Assembly: GCF_027580225.2 (NCBI RefSeq)
Contig: NC_073352.2
Coordinates: forward strand, 870,501-934,500
DNA length: 64,000 bases
Source: Misgurnus anguillicaudatus
Lineage: Eukaryota; Chordata; Actinopteri; Cypriniformes; Cobitidae
Direction of reading: 5' to 3'
The translations under genes were made by a program, and so were the position numbers. Below are positions 11,316-21,603 of the stretch, piece after piece. Position 1 is the stretch's first letter. The number at the start of each line of letters is the position of its first letter. The notes below the pieces were generated by a model. It made no database searches. It saw only the letters and a program-made list of their open reading frames with translations, and had not been told where the DNA came from.

Positions 11316-12825
11316 ATAAAGCATAATATATTCTAAAAATGTAATTATACACCATGTATTTCTTTATACAATATCAGAGCTAAACCCATTATTATTTTCG
11401 TTCAATTTATGAATTATTTATAAGTTTAAAAAAAGATAGTAATAGTACTATTTAGTTTAAAAAAGAGCTATTTAAAAATATACAAGGTATGTTACTGTGA
11501 GAATATTTTACCACTGTTAATCGACGTGTGATCCTAACTTAAAAACGAAAGTTAAATATGTTCGTCCGCATGGACATTGAAAATACAATATTATATGTTG
11601 TATGTATATCTGAAGTTGTAATGAAAGTAATTTTTCCTGGGATTTTTAAAAGTATTTCTGCTTCTGATTAATAGCGCATTATATATATTCATCTGAGAAC
11701 TGTCTCTGTGTTTCAGACCCTGCTGTGTGCACTGACTGAAGTGTATATGACAATAAAGTAGTGAAACTCAATGTATTTATAAAAAAAAAAAAAACTATTT
11801 TCAAAGGAACTGTATTCTTACAGTTATTCAAAGATGCACACATTATTCCGCAAATTATTTGAATATTAAACGAGAGAATGTATATACGGGAATGGACGTC
11901 TCATATGGCAATAAATATCCACATAGGCTATAACTTAACATAACAGCATAATGAAATGAATAAACAAACAAGGAAGCAGGATTGACGTGTAAATTGTATT
12001 ATTATTACCGGAAAAACAGCAATATTAGCCTACTGAAATAAACTCTGAGGTAGGCTAAATGTGCAAACACGCTGTTAACCGCAAGTTAATAAGCAATAAA
12101 AGTGGATAAAACATTAATATCTCTTAGAACTTTATATGACAAAAATGATATTTAAAGGAAATGTATTCTTACAGTTATTAAAAGATGCACAAATTATTCC
12201 ATATATTATTTCCTGTTTAAGAGCGCGTTCCTCTCTGGCCTCGCTCTGTTATAATAGCTGATTGACAGATGCGCATCTCCGTCTTTCAAACAAGTATCAT
12301 TATAACCTTTATAACAGTAGAGTAAACTTTACAGTTGCTTCCACTGTGTTTGTCTGATATGAATACACGTCGGCAAATTATTATTATTTGAAAATAATTT
12401 GTATTTATTATTTGCAAATTATTATCTTATTTGAATAGATTTTTATTGCTGCTTCCACAGACATCATGGTGTATTTTACAAACTATAGGCTATTGTTTTA
12501 CCAGTGCTTATGTGTATTTAAATGTCTGAAATCTAAAATAAACATTATGAGGTTGAAAACACATGCATAGTGTTGATATATTACAGCGCTGAGCTCGTCC
12601 ATCTGGCTCAGCGTCAATCAACGCGAAAGACGTTTGAATCTGATAGTAATGTCACGTCACTGAACACTCCACCCACATGGGGACAAGGTCAAACCACTAT
12701 TCAAATCAAAAGGATTAAAATTTCACTTGCAACCACGAAGAGAAAAACAAAACACAGGGGGCACAAATCAGATCCGAGGGGGCAACGCCCCCTTTTGCCC
12801 CCTCGTGGCGCCGGGCCTGGGTAGT

Positions 12826-13400
12826 TATCACGTGGTAGGGGCCCCAAATGATCAATGGCAGGGTTTTTTATGAAGCAGAGCAGGTCCTGGTCAGCCTGCG
12901 GTGTTAGGTTCAACATAGGTTAACATGTATCATTGCGTAATAAGCAAACATGAAATAATATTTTACCTATGATTTGTTTCTGATTGCTTCACCATTAGTA
13001 CGTGTATGTGATTAGATTTACATTCCAAACTATGACTTCATTGTCTTTTTCATACATTGTTCATTATTTTCATTGGTAGTGTCAACTTATGTCTGAGATT
13101 TTTACAAAATCACCAGATGTTCTCTGGTGTATTTTTCTTAGGCAAACTTTTCTTTTGCAATCTTAGGTGTGGTTATCACGTGGTAGGGGACCCAAATGGT
13201 CAATGGCAGGATTTTTATGAAGCGGAGCAGGCCCTGGTCAGCCTGCGGGTTAGGTTCAACTAAGGTTAACATGAACTCATCAGATGTTCTTACTTGTGTA
13301 TTTTCTTAGGCAAACTTTTCTTTTCAAACTTAGGCAGTATTCATACTTTTGTCTTTTCTTACATTGTTCATAATTTTTCTTCGGTAGATTTTTACTCACC
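12826..13400. repeat. Imperfect tandem duplication, ~345-bp period
   Basis: The block 'ttatcacgtggtagggg.cccaaatg.tcaatggcagg' to 'taggttcaac.taaggttaacatg' occurs at about 12826-12927 and 13171-13272. The following pieces ('cagatgttct...tcttaggcaaacttttcttttgca', 'acattgttcat.attttc.t.ggtag') are also doubled. No gene seen. Confidence 0.8.
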
Positions 13401-14621
13401 ACAATGATTGTCAATCCATGTCCATCAACAATTGTATACTTTAACAAAACTACGTTTTAGTAGTTTCATTGTATAGTCACTGTGGCTTTCTGCATTGAAT
13501 TTGTTTACTGTTTATGTTTCTTGTATGTTTTGATGTGCCGACTTCATAAAAACAAAAAATATACAAGGATTCTCTGTCTTGATGTGTGCGTTGTTACTAT
13601 AAGATGCACTCATTAGAACATTTAGACATCTTGTTTAGACAATGTGTGACATTGCTCATTCTTCATATGTTTTTGCATTCATAGAAATTACATGTGCCTA
13701 CTGCTCATGTCTTTCAGCGGTGTAAAAATAAAGTCATCAGTGTTAGTATGAAAAGCTAAAACCCCACAGGCACGACCTGATCCTAATTCTGTAATTTTGT
13801 TACCTGACGTCTGTCACATAGGCAAAGATCAACTATTCCATGTCTCTATGAATCCTGACAGAGTTTTGGTTTCATGTACACATCACATCAAATCTAAACC
13901 ATGGTAAACCTAAATACATTTGTCTGCTAAGATCTCTAATTTTCTGACATGATCACAAAAGATGATAGGGTAATCATCAAACATCACTCACTTTTTAGTT
14001 TCCGAAAGGTAATTTTTTGTTTATTTTATTTTAACAAAGTTTCTTGTTTGGGCTTAGCTGAGAAGACATATTATTTTAAGTTTACATAAATCTGTGTTTA
14101 AATCATTAAATGAATGGTTATTTTCAAATTCAGTCAACATTCAGAATGGCTATGTTGACTGAACTAATTAAGGCAAATCTGGTAAATTTGTGGACTAATG
14201 ACAGCTATGTTTCCTGACAACAAAATGCTCATTATATTACTGTTATTTGGTCACAAAATGAAATTCCACTGAAAAAAATGATTATGGCCCCAATTAAATG
14301 AAGCATACTTCAATTTAGCTAGTTTTAATTATTTTATTTAAGTTTTTGATTTTAATTAGTATATATTAATAGGTTTTAAGCGAATTACATGTGCTTTAAA
14401 TCCAAGTCATTTTAATTAATTAAATTCAGTTTAAAAAAATAGTTTGGTTCTTTGCGCATGCGCACAAATGCACATTTTCCCTGGCGCTAAAAGGAGTTTC
14501 CAACTTTCCAGTCAGGTTCACGGTGACGGTGGGAAAGGAAGACGGGATATTTCAGCCCCGGAGTTTTGCTCAGTCGGTCTATTTGCACAGTAAGTAATAT
14601 TTCATGTAATACAGCACCTTT
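13401..14621. other. No gene seen
   Basis: AT-rich sequence with no ORF longer than about 70 residues and no recognisable motif. It ends in the target site of the Gypsy element (tttac, 14622-14626). Confidence 0.5.
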
Positions 14622-14626
14622 TTTAC

Positions 14627-15163
14627 TGTGACGAGTCAGACAAGGTTGGATCCATTTGCAAATCTTTATTAGTATCACACAGCAGTTTAGACAAAGGCAA
14701 TGCAATGTAGCGGTAAAACTGGTATGTAAACACAGATACGGCTTGGGGCAGGCAGATAGTAATCGTAATCGTTAACACAGTCCAGAATCGGGGCAGGCGG
14801 AAAGCAATCGTAAATGTAAACACAGTCCAATATCGGGGCAGGCAGAGATCATTCGTAAACGGGTAAACAGTCCAAGGTCGAGGCAGGCAGCTAAACATCA
14901 ATAATCCAAAAGGCAGTCCAAAAGTAATCACCAGGGAAACAAACACAGGGAAAACGGAAATAACGCTCAGTAGTGCTGCACGGGGCAAAACAAGACTTCG
15001 CAAAGAGCGTTTGTGTGTGTCCCAGGTATATAGGCAGGATAATGAGTAACAGGTGGAGTGTAATCAGCGGAGCGTGGGGCATGGTGGGAAATGTAGTTCC
15101 AGTTAGAAGTCAGGTGAATGTGATGTTTGAACACCGGGGACGTTAGCGCTGACATCCGTAACA
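14627..15163 (-). repeat. 3' LTR of Gypsy element 1
   Basis: 537 bp, nearly identical to 19463-20001. On the minus strand it holds a TATATA box and an AATAAA signal (complement of 'tttatt' near 14664). Confidence 0.95.
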
Positions 15164-18100
15164 GAACCCCCCCCTGCGAGCGGCTCCAGACGCGGGACAG
15201 GTTTTTCCTCGGACGGCCACGGGGGCGAGGGGCCGGCTTATCCGGATGAGACCTGTGGAAGACAGTTATGAGATTGGGATCCAGGATGTCCTTAGCGTCC
15301 TCCCACGATCTCTCCTCCGGGCCGCACCCCTCCCAGTCTACCAGGTACTGGATGTTGGATCCCCGCCGTCTGGAGTCTAAGAGCTTGTGTACCAGGAAGG
15401 CTTCCTCACCATCCACGATGAGTGGGGGGGGTCTTGTTGAGCCGGACTCTACAGCCGTCCCCGGATTCTCGGCGGGTTTGAGCAGGGAAACATGAAAAGT
15501 GGGGGAGATACGATAATTAGCAGGCAGTTGGAGACGAAAAGACACAGGATTAATTTGTTTTATGATTTTGAATGGACCTACATACCTGGGACTTAGTTTC
15601 TTGCATGGTAGTCGAAGCCGGATGTCTTTGGTGGAGAGCCATGCGAATTGACCTGGTTTGTATGAAGGTTGTGGTCGTCTGGACTGATCTGCCTGTTCCT
15701 TGGATCTTCTGACTGCACGTGAAAGATGAACGTAGGCTTGTCTCCAGGTTTCTTGACTCTTGTTAAACCACTCATCCACAGCGGGGACTTCTGATGGCTC
15801 GTCATCCCACGGAAGCATAGGTGGTTGGAACCCGAGTATACATTGGAATGGAGAGAGACCTGTAGCAGTTTTAGTGATGGAATTCTGTGCGTACTCGGCC
15901 CAAGGTAAGAAGCGACACCACTCATTCTGATTTTGATGACAGTATAATCTGAGGAATTTGGTGAGTTCTTGGTTAGCACGTTCTGCCTGTCCATTAGACT
16001 GTGGATGATATCCGGATGTAAGGCTTATGTTGACGTTGAGTGTTTTAAAGAAGGCTTTCCATACCCTAGATGTGAATTGGGGTCCACGGTCCGACACAAT
16101 GTCCTCAGGGAGTCCGTAATATCTGAAAACGTGACGTACCAGTTGTTCGGCTGTTTCTAGGGCTGACAGGAGTTTGGGCATGGGGACAAATCTGCAGGCT
16201 TTAGAAAAGCGGTCCACGACTGTAAGGATTATGGTATTACCTTTGGAGAGGGGTAAATCAGTGACGAAATCCACAGCAATATGAGACCAGGGCCTTTTGG
16301 GTATTTCCAGGGGCTGAAGAAGACCTGCCGGAGCTTGGTGGAGAGATTTATTAGCTGCGCATGTGATACAAGCATTGACAAACGTGGAAACATCCTCATG
16401 CATAGATTGCCACCAAAATTTGTTTCTCAGTTTTTGTAGTGTAGTGTTAATACCTGGATGTCCTGAGCTGGGAGAGGTGTGTACCCATTGGATGAGGTGT
16501 CGTCTGAATTTGGGTGGAACAAATGTTCGATCAACGGGGCACCCACTGGGTGGTGGTTTCTGAGCGTTGGCTTGGTTAATTTCCTGAACTACATTCCAAT
16601 GCACGGGTGCAACAATAAGGGTGGGTGGGATGATGGGCTCAGGTTTGGTGGGTTGTGGAACAGAGTCGTATTGACGAGACAGGGCATCAGCTTTCGAGTT
16701 CTTTGACCCTGGACGGTAAGTGATTATGAACCGAAAGCGAGTAAAGAACAGGGCCCACCTAGCCTGTCTGGTGTTGAGACGCTTTGCTGATTGCAGATAT
16801 TCAAGGTTGCGATGGTCAGTAAAGATGGTGACTGTGTGTTTGGCACCCTCTAGCCAATGCCGCCATTCTTCTAGTGCTGCCTTCATCGCTAGAAGCTCAC
16901 GATTACCCACATCATAATTGCGTTCAGCTGCATTCAGTTTTCTAGAAAAATATGCACAGGGAAAAAGTTTATTGGGTTCACCTTGCCTTTGTGATAGTAT
17001 AGCGCCAATGCCTGAGTTGGATGCATCTACTTCCACAATGAACGGACGATCAGGATGATGCAAGATGGGAGCTGACGTGAACATGAATTTAAGGTCTTCG
17101 AATGCTCTTTTTGCATCGGGACACCACGACAACTTGTGATTGGTTTTCCGTACCAGGGAAGTTAAAGGGGCTGCGATGGAACTGAAATTTCTGATAAAGC
17201 GTCTGTAGAAGTTTGCGAAGCCCAGGAAACGCTGGAGGTCTTTTACTGATTGGGGTTGCGGCCAATTTAATACTGCATGTACCTTTCGTTCATCCATAGC
17301 TACCCCTTCGGGACTAATGACATACCCCAGAAATGAAATGGATGTGGAATGGAACTCACATTTCTCTGCCTTGGCGTAAAGTTGGTGTTGTATGAGTCGC
17401 TGTAGTACAGTTCTGACGTGTTGGATGTGTTGTTCTCTGGAATCTGAATAAATCAGTATGTCATCGATGTACACAATGACGAACTGGTTGAGCATGTCTC
17501 TGAACACGTCGTTTATGAAAGACTGGAACACGGAGGGACTGCTAGATAGGCCGAAGGGCATGACCAAATATTCATAGTGACCATTCGCCGTAGAGAATGC
17601 GGTCTTCCACTCATCACCTTCGCGGATGCGAATGAGGTTGTAAGCATTGCGCAGGTCGAGCTTATTGTAAATCTTGGCGTTGCGAAGCTGTTCTAGGGCT
17701 GCAGGGACTAAAGGAAGCGGGTATCTGAATTTAACTGTGATTTCGTTGAGTCCGCAGTAGTCAATACATGGACGTAGACCCCCATCCTTCTTCTCCACAA
17801 AAAAAAATCCTGCTGAGGCGGGTGATGTGGATTTACGAATAAACCCCTTGGATAGTTCTTCGTCTATGTACCTTTTCATGGCTTGGGTCTCGGGCTCTGA
17901 CAGGGGAAAGATGCGGCCCTTAGGAAGTTGTGAGTTGGGAAGCAGCTCAATAGCGCAGTCGCAGGATCGATGGGCTGGAAGCTGTGTTGCTTTGGTCTTG
18001 CTAAATGCCGTTGCCAGGTCATGATATTCCTTAGGTACATTGTCAGGAAGAGGAGTCATGGTACCTACTGGTGACGGAAGTGGAGGTAATTCAGGTTTTC

Positions 18101-18200
18101 TGGGAATACACTTTAACTGGCAAGAGGGGCTCCAGTGCACTATTTCCTTGTTGCTCCAGGAAATAAAAAGGGTCATGTTCGTGTAGCCAGGGGAAGCCAA
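14967..18200 (-). CDS. Gypsy element 1 Pol: RT, RNase H, integrase, chromodomain
   Basis: Residues below count from the upstream Met at 18200. The order is RT ([14 protein letters not shown]; catalytic YIDDILIYS near 243), RNase H ([12 protein letters not shown] near 390; TDHRN near 465), integrase zinc-binding region ([10 protein letters not shown]..., CITCAANK near 610), catalytic core ([18 protein letters not shown] near 702, [11 protein letters not shown] near 730) and a chromodomain ([16 protein letters not shown] near 960). The frame runs through the polypurine tract into the 3' LTR and stops at 14967, so about 65 residues are LTR-encoded. It overlaps gag by 110 bp in another phase. The phase changes at a run of five Ts near 18170, either a recent indel or a programmed shift. 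All catalytic motifs look intact. Confidence 0.93.
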   Translation of the reverse strand: MASPGYTNMTLFISWSNKEIVHWSPSCQLKCIPRKPELPPLPSPVGTMTPLPDNVPKEYHDLATAFSKTKATQLPAHRSCDCAIELLPNSQLPKGRIFPLSEPETQAMKRYIDEELSKGFIRKSTSPASAGFFFVEKKDGGLRPCIDYCGLNEITVKFRYPLPLVPAALEQLRNAKIYNKLDLRNAYNLIRIREGDEWKTAFSTANGHYEYLVMPFGLSSSPSVFQSFINDVFRDMLNQFVIVYIDDILIYSDSREQHIQHVRTVLQRLIQHQLYAKAEKCEFHSTSISFLGYVISPEGVAMDERKVHAVLNWPQPQSVKDLQRFLGFANFYRRFIRNFSSIAAPLTSLVRKTNHKLSWCPDAKRAFEDLKFMFTSAPILHHPDRPFIVEVDASNSGIGAILSQRQGEPNKLFPCAYFSRKLNAAERNYDVGNRELLAMKAALEEWRHWLEGAKHTVTIFTDHRNLEYLQSAKRLNTRQARWALFFTRFRFIITYRPGSKNSKADALSRQYDSVPQPTKPEPIIPPTLIVAPVHWNVVQEINQANAQKPPPSGCPVDRTFVPPKFRRHLIQWVHTSPSSGHPGINTTLQKLRNKFWWQSMHEDVSTFVNACITCAANKSLHQAPAGLLQPLEIPKRPWSHIAVDFVTDLPLSKGNTIILTVVDRFSKACRFVPMPKLLSALETAEQLVRHVFRYYGLPEDIVSDRGPQFTSRVWKAFFKTLNVNISLTSGYHPQSNGQAERANQELTKFLRLYCHQNQNEWCRFLPWAEYAQNSITKTATGLSPFQCILGFQPPMLPWDDEPSEVPAVDEWFNKSQETWRQAYVHLSRAVRRSKEQADQSRRPQPSYKPGQFAWLSTKDIRLRLPCKKLSPRYVGPFKIIKQINPVSFRLQLPANYRISPTFHVSLLKPAENPGTAVESGSTRPPPLIVDGEEAFLVHKLLDSRRRGSNIQYLVDWEGCGPEERSWEDAKDILDPNLITVFHRSHPDKPAPRPRGRPRKNLSRVWSRSQGGVLLRMSALTSPVFKHHIHLTSNWNYISHHAPRSADYTPPVTHYPAYIPGTHTNALCEVLFCPVQHY
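15164..15178 (-). other. Polypurine tract of Gypsy element 1
   Basis: On the minus strand this reads GCAGGGGGGGGTTC directly before the 3' LTR, where second-strand DNA synthesis of an LTR element starts. Confidence 0.85.
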
Positions 18201-19491
18201 GGATGATGGGATTATGAGGTGACGGCATGGCGTAGAAGATGATGTTCTCAGAGTGATTGGTGGAGATGTTCAGGGTTATTGTTTCTGTGATATGCGTGAC
18301 GCGACCTGAGCCGAGGGGTCGTCCATCTAATGCTGAGACAGAGAGAGGTGAGCAAGGGGTTAATTTAATATTGTGAGTTTTAACTAGATCAATGTCAATG
18401 AAGTTACCGGCAGCCCCGGAATCTAGCAAGGCTTTAGTAGTTACAGTGTGACCATGAAATTTCAATGTAACAGGAATTTCGAGACAAACAAAAGTTCCCT
18501 TGGGGGAAAGAGCACTCACCCGGCCCAAACGGGACTGAGCAGGTCGAACAGGGCATGAAGCTATGACATGTCCGGGCTCGCCGCAATATAGACATAATCT
18601 CTCTCTGAATCGGCGATCTCTCTCCTCCACAGTTAATCGTGCACGACCCACTTGCATGGGTTCACATTCCTCAGTAGACGTAACAGGGAAGGTACTCACA
18701 TAACGGGTGGGTCTTCGTGTCCGGACGAGATTGTCAATGCGAATGGCCAGATCCACAAACTCAGTAAAACTCTTCCCTTCGTCTCTGCAGGCCAATTCAG
18801 ATTGAAGCTCACCACTTAATCCTTGCCTAAACATCGTCTTGAGGGTGGTTTCCAGCCAGTCTGTTTGTGCTGCTAACGTGCGAAATTCCAACGCGAATTC
18901 AGCCGCGGTGCGGCGACCTTGACGCAGCGCCAGCAGACGCTCACCCGGATCGCGTCCTCCAGCTGGGTGCTCGAACACCACCTTCATGGTTTGTTGGAAT
19001 TCGTCGTATGTGCTGTGATCAAAACCTCCCGAAGTCCATAATGCTGTTGCCCATTCTAAAGCCTTACCGGTGAGTAGCGTACAGACTAGCGAGATCTTGC
19101 CGATCTCGGTGGGGTAAACATGGGGTTGCTGAGCGATGAATAATGAGCACTGCATAAGAAATCCACGGCATCTTTCAGGTGTACCATCGAATTTCTCGGG
19201 GAAAGCCAGTCGTGGTGTAGTAGGAGCGACAGGATGTGGCTGTGGAGCTGGTGAAGGTGGCTGTGCAGTGGCTGCCGCGGAGGAAGCAGCGGCTGACGTG
19301 GCCGCGAGCCCGTGTAGGCTCTGAACGGAGCGCACGAGCTCCTCCGTCAGTGATGTTAGCCTCGCTAGCTGTTGTTGGTGAGCCATGAGGACGCCGGCTT
19401 GCGACGAGAGCTCTCCGGTGATCTGGGAAAGAGTTGCTGGATCCGTGGGCGGCGAAGTCTTCTGTGACGAGTCAGACAAGGTTGGATCCAT
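18091..19491 (-). CDS. Gypsy element 1 Gag-protease
   Basis: I place the start at 19491 ([10 protein letters not shown]), inside the 5' LTR about 350 nt after the predicted RNA start. An upstream Met extends the open frame to 19920, but that part lies upstream of the RNA start. The protein is 466 residues: a Ser/Thr-rich N-terminus, an Ala/Pro-rich linker, a capsid-like region ([19 protein letters not shown] onward), a CCHC zinc knuckle [14 protein letters not shown] (near 298-311) and an aspartic protease motif [12 protein letters not shown] (near 353). Gag packages RNA and the protease cleaves the polyprotein. The frame ends 110 bp inside the Pol frame. Confidence 0.9.
   Translation of the reverse strand: MDPTLSDSSQKTSPPTDPATLSQITGELSSQAGVLMAHQQQLARLTSLTEELVRSVQSLHGLAATSAAASSAAATAQPPSPAPQPHPVAPTTPRLAFPEKFDGTPERCRGFLMQCSLFIAQQPHVYPTEIGKISLVCTLLTGKALEWATALWTSGGFDHSTYDEFQQTMKVVFEHPAGGRDPGERLLALRQGRRTAAEFALEFRTLAAQTDWLETTLKTMFRQGLSGELQSELACRDEGKSFTEFVDLAIRIDNLVRTRRPTRYVSTFPVTSTEECEPMQVGRARLTVEERDRRFRERLCLYCGEPGHVIASCPVRPAQSRLGRVSALSPKGTFVCLEIPVTLKFHGHTVTTKALLDSGAAGNFIDIDLVKTHNIKLTPCSPLSVSALDGRPLGSGRVTHITETITLNISTNHSENIIFYAMPSPHNPIILGFPWLHEHDPFYFLEQQGNSALEPLLPVKVYSQKT
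19452..19461 (-). promoter_or_regulatory. Primer-binding site, self-complementary to element RNA start
   Basis: Immediately inside the 5' LTR the minus strand reads GAAGACTTCGCC, which lacks the TGG expected for tRNA priming. Ten bases (19452-19461, plus strand gcgaagtctt) are the exact reverse complement of 19830-19839 in the LTR, which lies at the predicted RNA 5' end. Confidence 0.8.
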
Positions 19492-20001
19492 TTGCAAATC
19501 TTTATTAGTATCACACAGCAGTTTAGACAAAGGCAATGCAATGTAGCGGTAAAACTGGTATGTAAACACAGATACGGCTTGGGGCAGGCAGATAGTAATC
19601 GTAATCGTTAACACAGTCCAGAATCGGGGCAGGCGGAAAGCAATCGTAAATGTAAACACAGTCCAATATCGGGGCAGGCAGAGATCATTCGTAAACGGGT
19701 AAACAGTCCAAGGTTGAGGCAGGCAGCTAAACATCAATAATCCAAAAGGCAGTCCAAAAGTAATCACCAGGGAAACAAACACAGGGAAAACAGGGAAATA
19801 ACGCTCAGTAGTGCTGCACGGGGCAAAACAAGACTTCGCAAAGAGCGTTTGTGTGTGTCCCAGGTATATAGGCAGGATAATGAGTAACAGGTGGAGTGTA
19901 ATCAGCGGAGCGTGGGGCATGGTGAGAAATGTAGTTCCAGTTAGAAGTCAGGTGAATGTGATGTTTGAACACCGGGGACGTTAGCGCTGACATCCGTAAC
20001 A
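19463..20001 (-). repeat. 5' LTR of Gypsy element 1
   Basis: 539 bp. In element orientation it starts TGTTACGG at 20001, with a TATA box, the self-priming sequence, an AATAAA signal and the gag start codon (19491). Confidence 0.95.
19830..19870 (-). promoter_or_regulatory. TATA box and predicted transcription start of Gypsy element 1
   Basis: TATATA reads from 19870 to 19865 on the minus strand. The self-priming decamer starts at 19839, 31 nt downstream, the usual TATA-to-start distance. The same spacing is seen in the LTR element at 43846. Confidence 0.7.
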
Positions 20002-20006
20002 TTTAC

Positions 20007-20318
20007 AGTGAATATTTTTATATACTTAAAATACGCCGTTTATAAGATAGCTCCTCCAGGCCGAGTGCCGGAGGCAATCCCAGCCGTGACGATATAAGTT
20101 AACCAAATACCACACGACTCCGAGAGCGAAATTGCTTTTATACAACAGTTCGACGGCACATGTTTGAAAAACGAAAACTAGAAAACAGCAACAGAGTTCT
20201 TTTAAAAGCCTCTTTGTTTGGGAACTACTTTCTTCCGCCACGGATTTCACTCGGCTGTTTCGAATCTCACAACAAGCCGTTTCTTAATATTACCGTTTCT
20301 TTGTCACAAGATGTAGTT
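20007..20318. other. No gene seen
   Basis: About 310 bp with one short minus-strand open frame of no recognised family. I believe related sequence is dispersed in fish, but cannot support a family. Confidence 0.4.
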
Positions 20319-21603
20319 TTAAAGGAATAGTCTACTCATTTTCAATATTAAAATATGTTATTACCTTAACTAAGAATTGTTGATACATCCCTCTATCATC
20401 TGTGTGCGTGCACGTAAGCGCTGGAGCGCGCTGCGACGCTTCAATAGCATTTAGCTTAGCCCCATTCATTCAATGGTACTGTCACGGCCGGGGCGGACCC
20501 AAGGTGACTAAAAGGCCACGCCCCTCTCTAACTTCCACCTCGAGGAGGTTCCCAAGACCACTCCAATGACCCGACAGACAAGTATACTACAGTTTAAAAG
20601 TATAGCTTTATTTAAATAGTTAAAAGAAGAAGGGGAAGGGGAAAGGGCAATTAAAACTAATAAGACTTCTTCTCGCCTCCAGGGCAGTTTGGATCAAGGA
20701 ATGGGGACAGGGGCTCCTTTACGGCTTGGTCCTTGAATCCGTGGCGCCCTCCGTTCTTCCTGGAGGCAAAACAGGTAAAACACTGTTAGTGACTTGATTT
20801 CAACACGGGGCAGCAATAGCCTGCTTTTTCATCCGTATCTCCTGCACTCTTAGGTTTTCCCTGTGGGGGCCCCTCGCTCTCTTCGGGACGGTGTAACAAG
20901 ACAAAGGTAAGTGTTTCACTCTCTCTCCACAGTTCGTTTCTTCCTCCGGGTGTGCTCGTTGTTCGATCTCACAACCTGGGGTTTAACTGCACTCGTTGGT
21001 TCTGAATCATCACATTCACAAGTAAATCCGTGCCCAAATCTTTTCACCTAGTCACCTTTTGCCTCTTTTCTTCCCCAAGGGATTGACGTAGATCAAACAC
21101 AGCGTGCACAAAGTACACCAACAAGCACCCATCTGATGTCTCCAAAGGCCTTTTTGTACTCTGCTTTCTCCTCTGATCATCCTATCAGGAATCGCTGTGT
21201 CAATCGCCCCCACCTGCGTGTGATTTGGCTTGATTTAGCGTTCGGGGAAACCCCGGAAATTCCGGTGTTTAGAGTTAGTTGTCCGGGTGGAACCATCGTC
21301 GGGCGGAACCCATCTTCCACACTTTTGGTTCCGCCCTCACAGATCGTCACCTGGTGACAGTACCATTTAGAGATAAAGTTAGAAGTGACCAAACACATCA
21401 ACGTTTTTCCTATTTAAGACGAGTAGTTATACGAGCAAGTTTGGTGGTACAAAATAAAACGTAGCGCTTTTCTAAGCGGATTTAAAAGAGGAACTATATT
21501 TTATGGCGTAATAGCACTTTTGGGAGTACTTCGACTCGCCTGAAAAGTCCGCTCCCCTTCTCCCTCTCATAATGGGAGAGGGAGGGTGTTACTGCGCCGA
21601 GTC
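20319..21603. mobile_element. Fold-back MITE, right arm missing, split by a solo LTR
   Basis: Starts at TTAA (20319-20322) with 'aggaatagtctactcatttt', a fish repeat I recognise from memory. It is interrupted after 20479 by a solo LTR and resumes at 21364. The centre is a hairpin: 'ccctctcat' against 'gggagaggg' (21561-21583), inside a larger 'ttcgactcg ... cgagtcgaa' pairing. The expected long right arm is absent; GGGC element copy 3 starts where it should be. Confidence 0.7.
20480..21359 (-). mobile_element. Solo LTR with 4-bp target duplication
   Basis: Begins TGTCACGG and ends GGTGACA (TG...CA), with GTAC on both sides (20476-20479 and 21360-21363) inside an otherwise continuous 'caatggtaccattta' site. 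Length is 880 bp with no internal genes, as left by LTR-LTR recombination. An AATAAA on the minus strand (near 20613) suggests that orientation. The parent family is not in this window. Confidence 0.85.

Larger units (their letters stand above)
10335..12819 (+). mobile_element. hAT transposon remnant with 8-bp target duplication
   Basis: The ends are CAGGCCCGG and, reversed, CAGGCCCGGC, flanked by ggtagtta on both sides (10327-10334 and 12820-12827). G-rich sub-terminal blocks ('gagggggca' and its complement 'tgccccctc') face each other. The element is 2485 bp. It keeps only the C-terminal end of a transposase near its left end and hosts a truncated GGGC element (10875-11315). The rest, 11316-12560, is AT-rich with no ORF seen. 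Confidence 0.9.
14627..20001 (-). mobile_element. Ty3/Gypsy chromodomain retrotransposon, full-length and young
   Basis: Two LTRs (14627-15163 and 19463-20001) bracket gag-protease and RT-RNase H-integrase-chromodomain genes on the minus strand. A 5-bp target duplication, tttac, flanks it (14622-14626 and 20002-20006). The LTRs start TGTTACGG and end TCGTCACA in element orientation. They differ by two substitutions and one 2-bp indel over about 538 bp, so insertion was recent. The primer-binding site matches the element's own RNA 5' end rather than a tRNA. A chromodomain places it among the chromoviruses; self-priming is known in the Tf1/sushi branch of these. Confidence 0.95.

Noticed and set aside
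18867..19324. Plus-strand open frames opposite Gypsy gag
   Set aside because: Shadows of the minus-strand gag gene.
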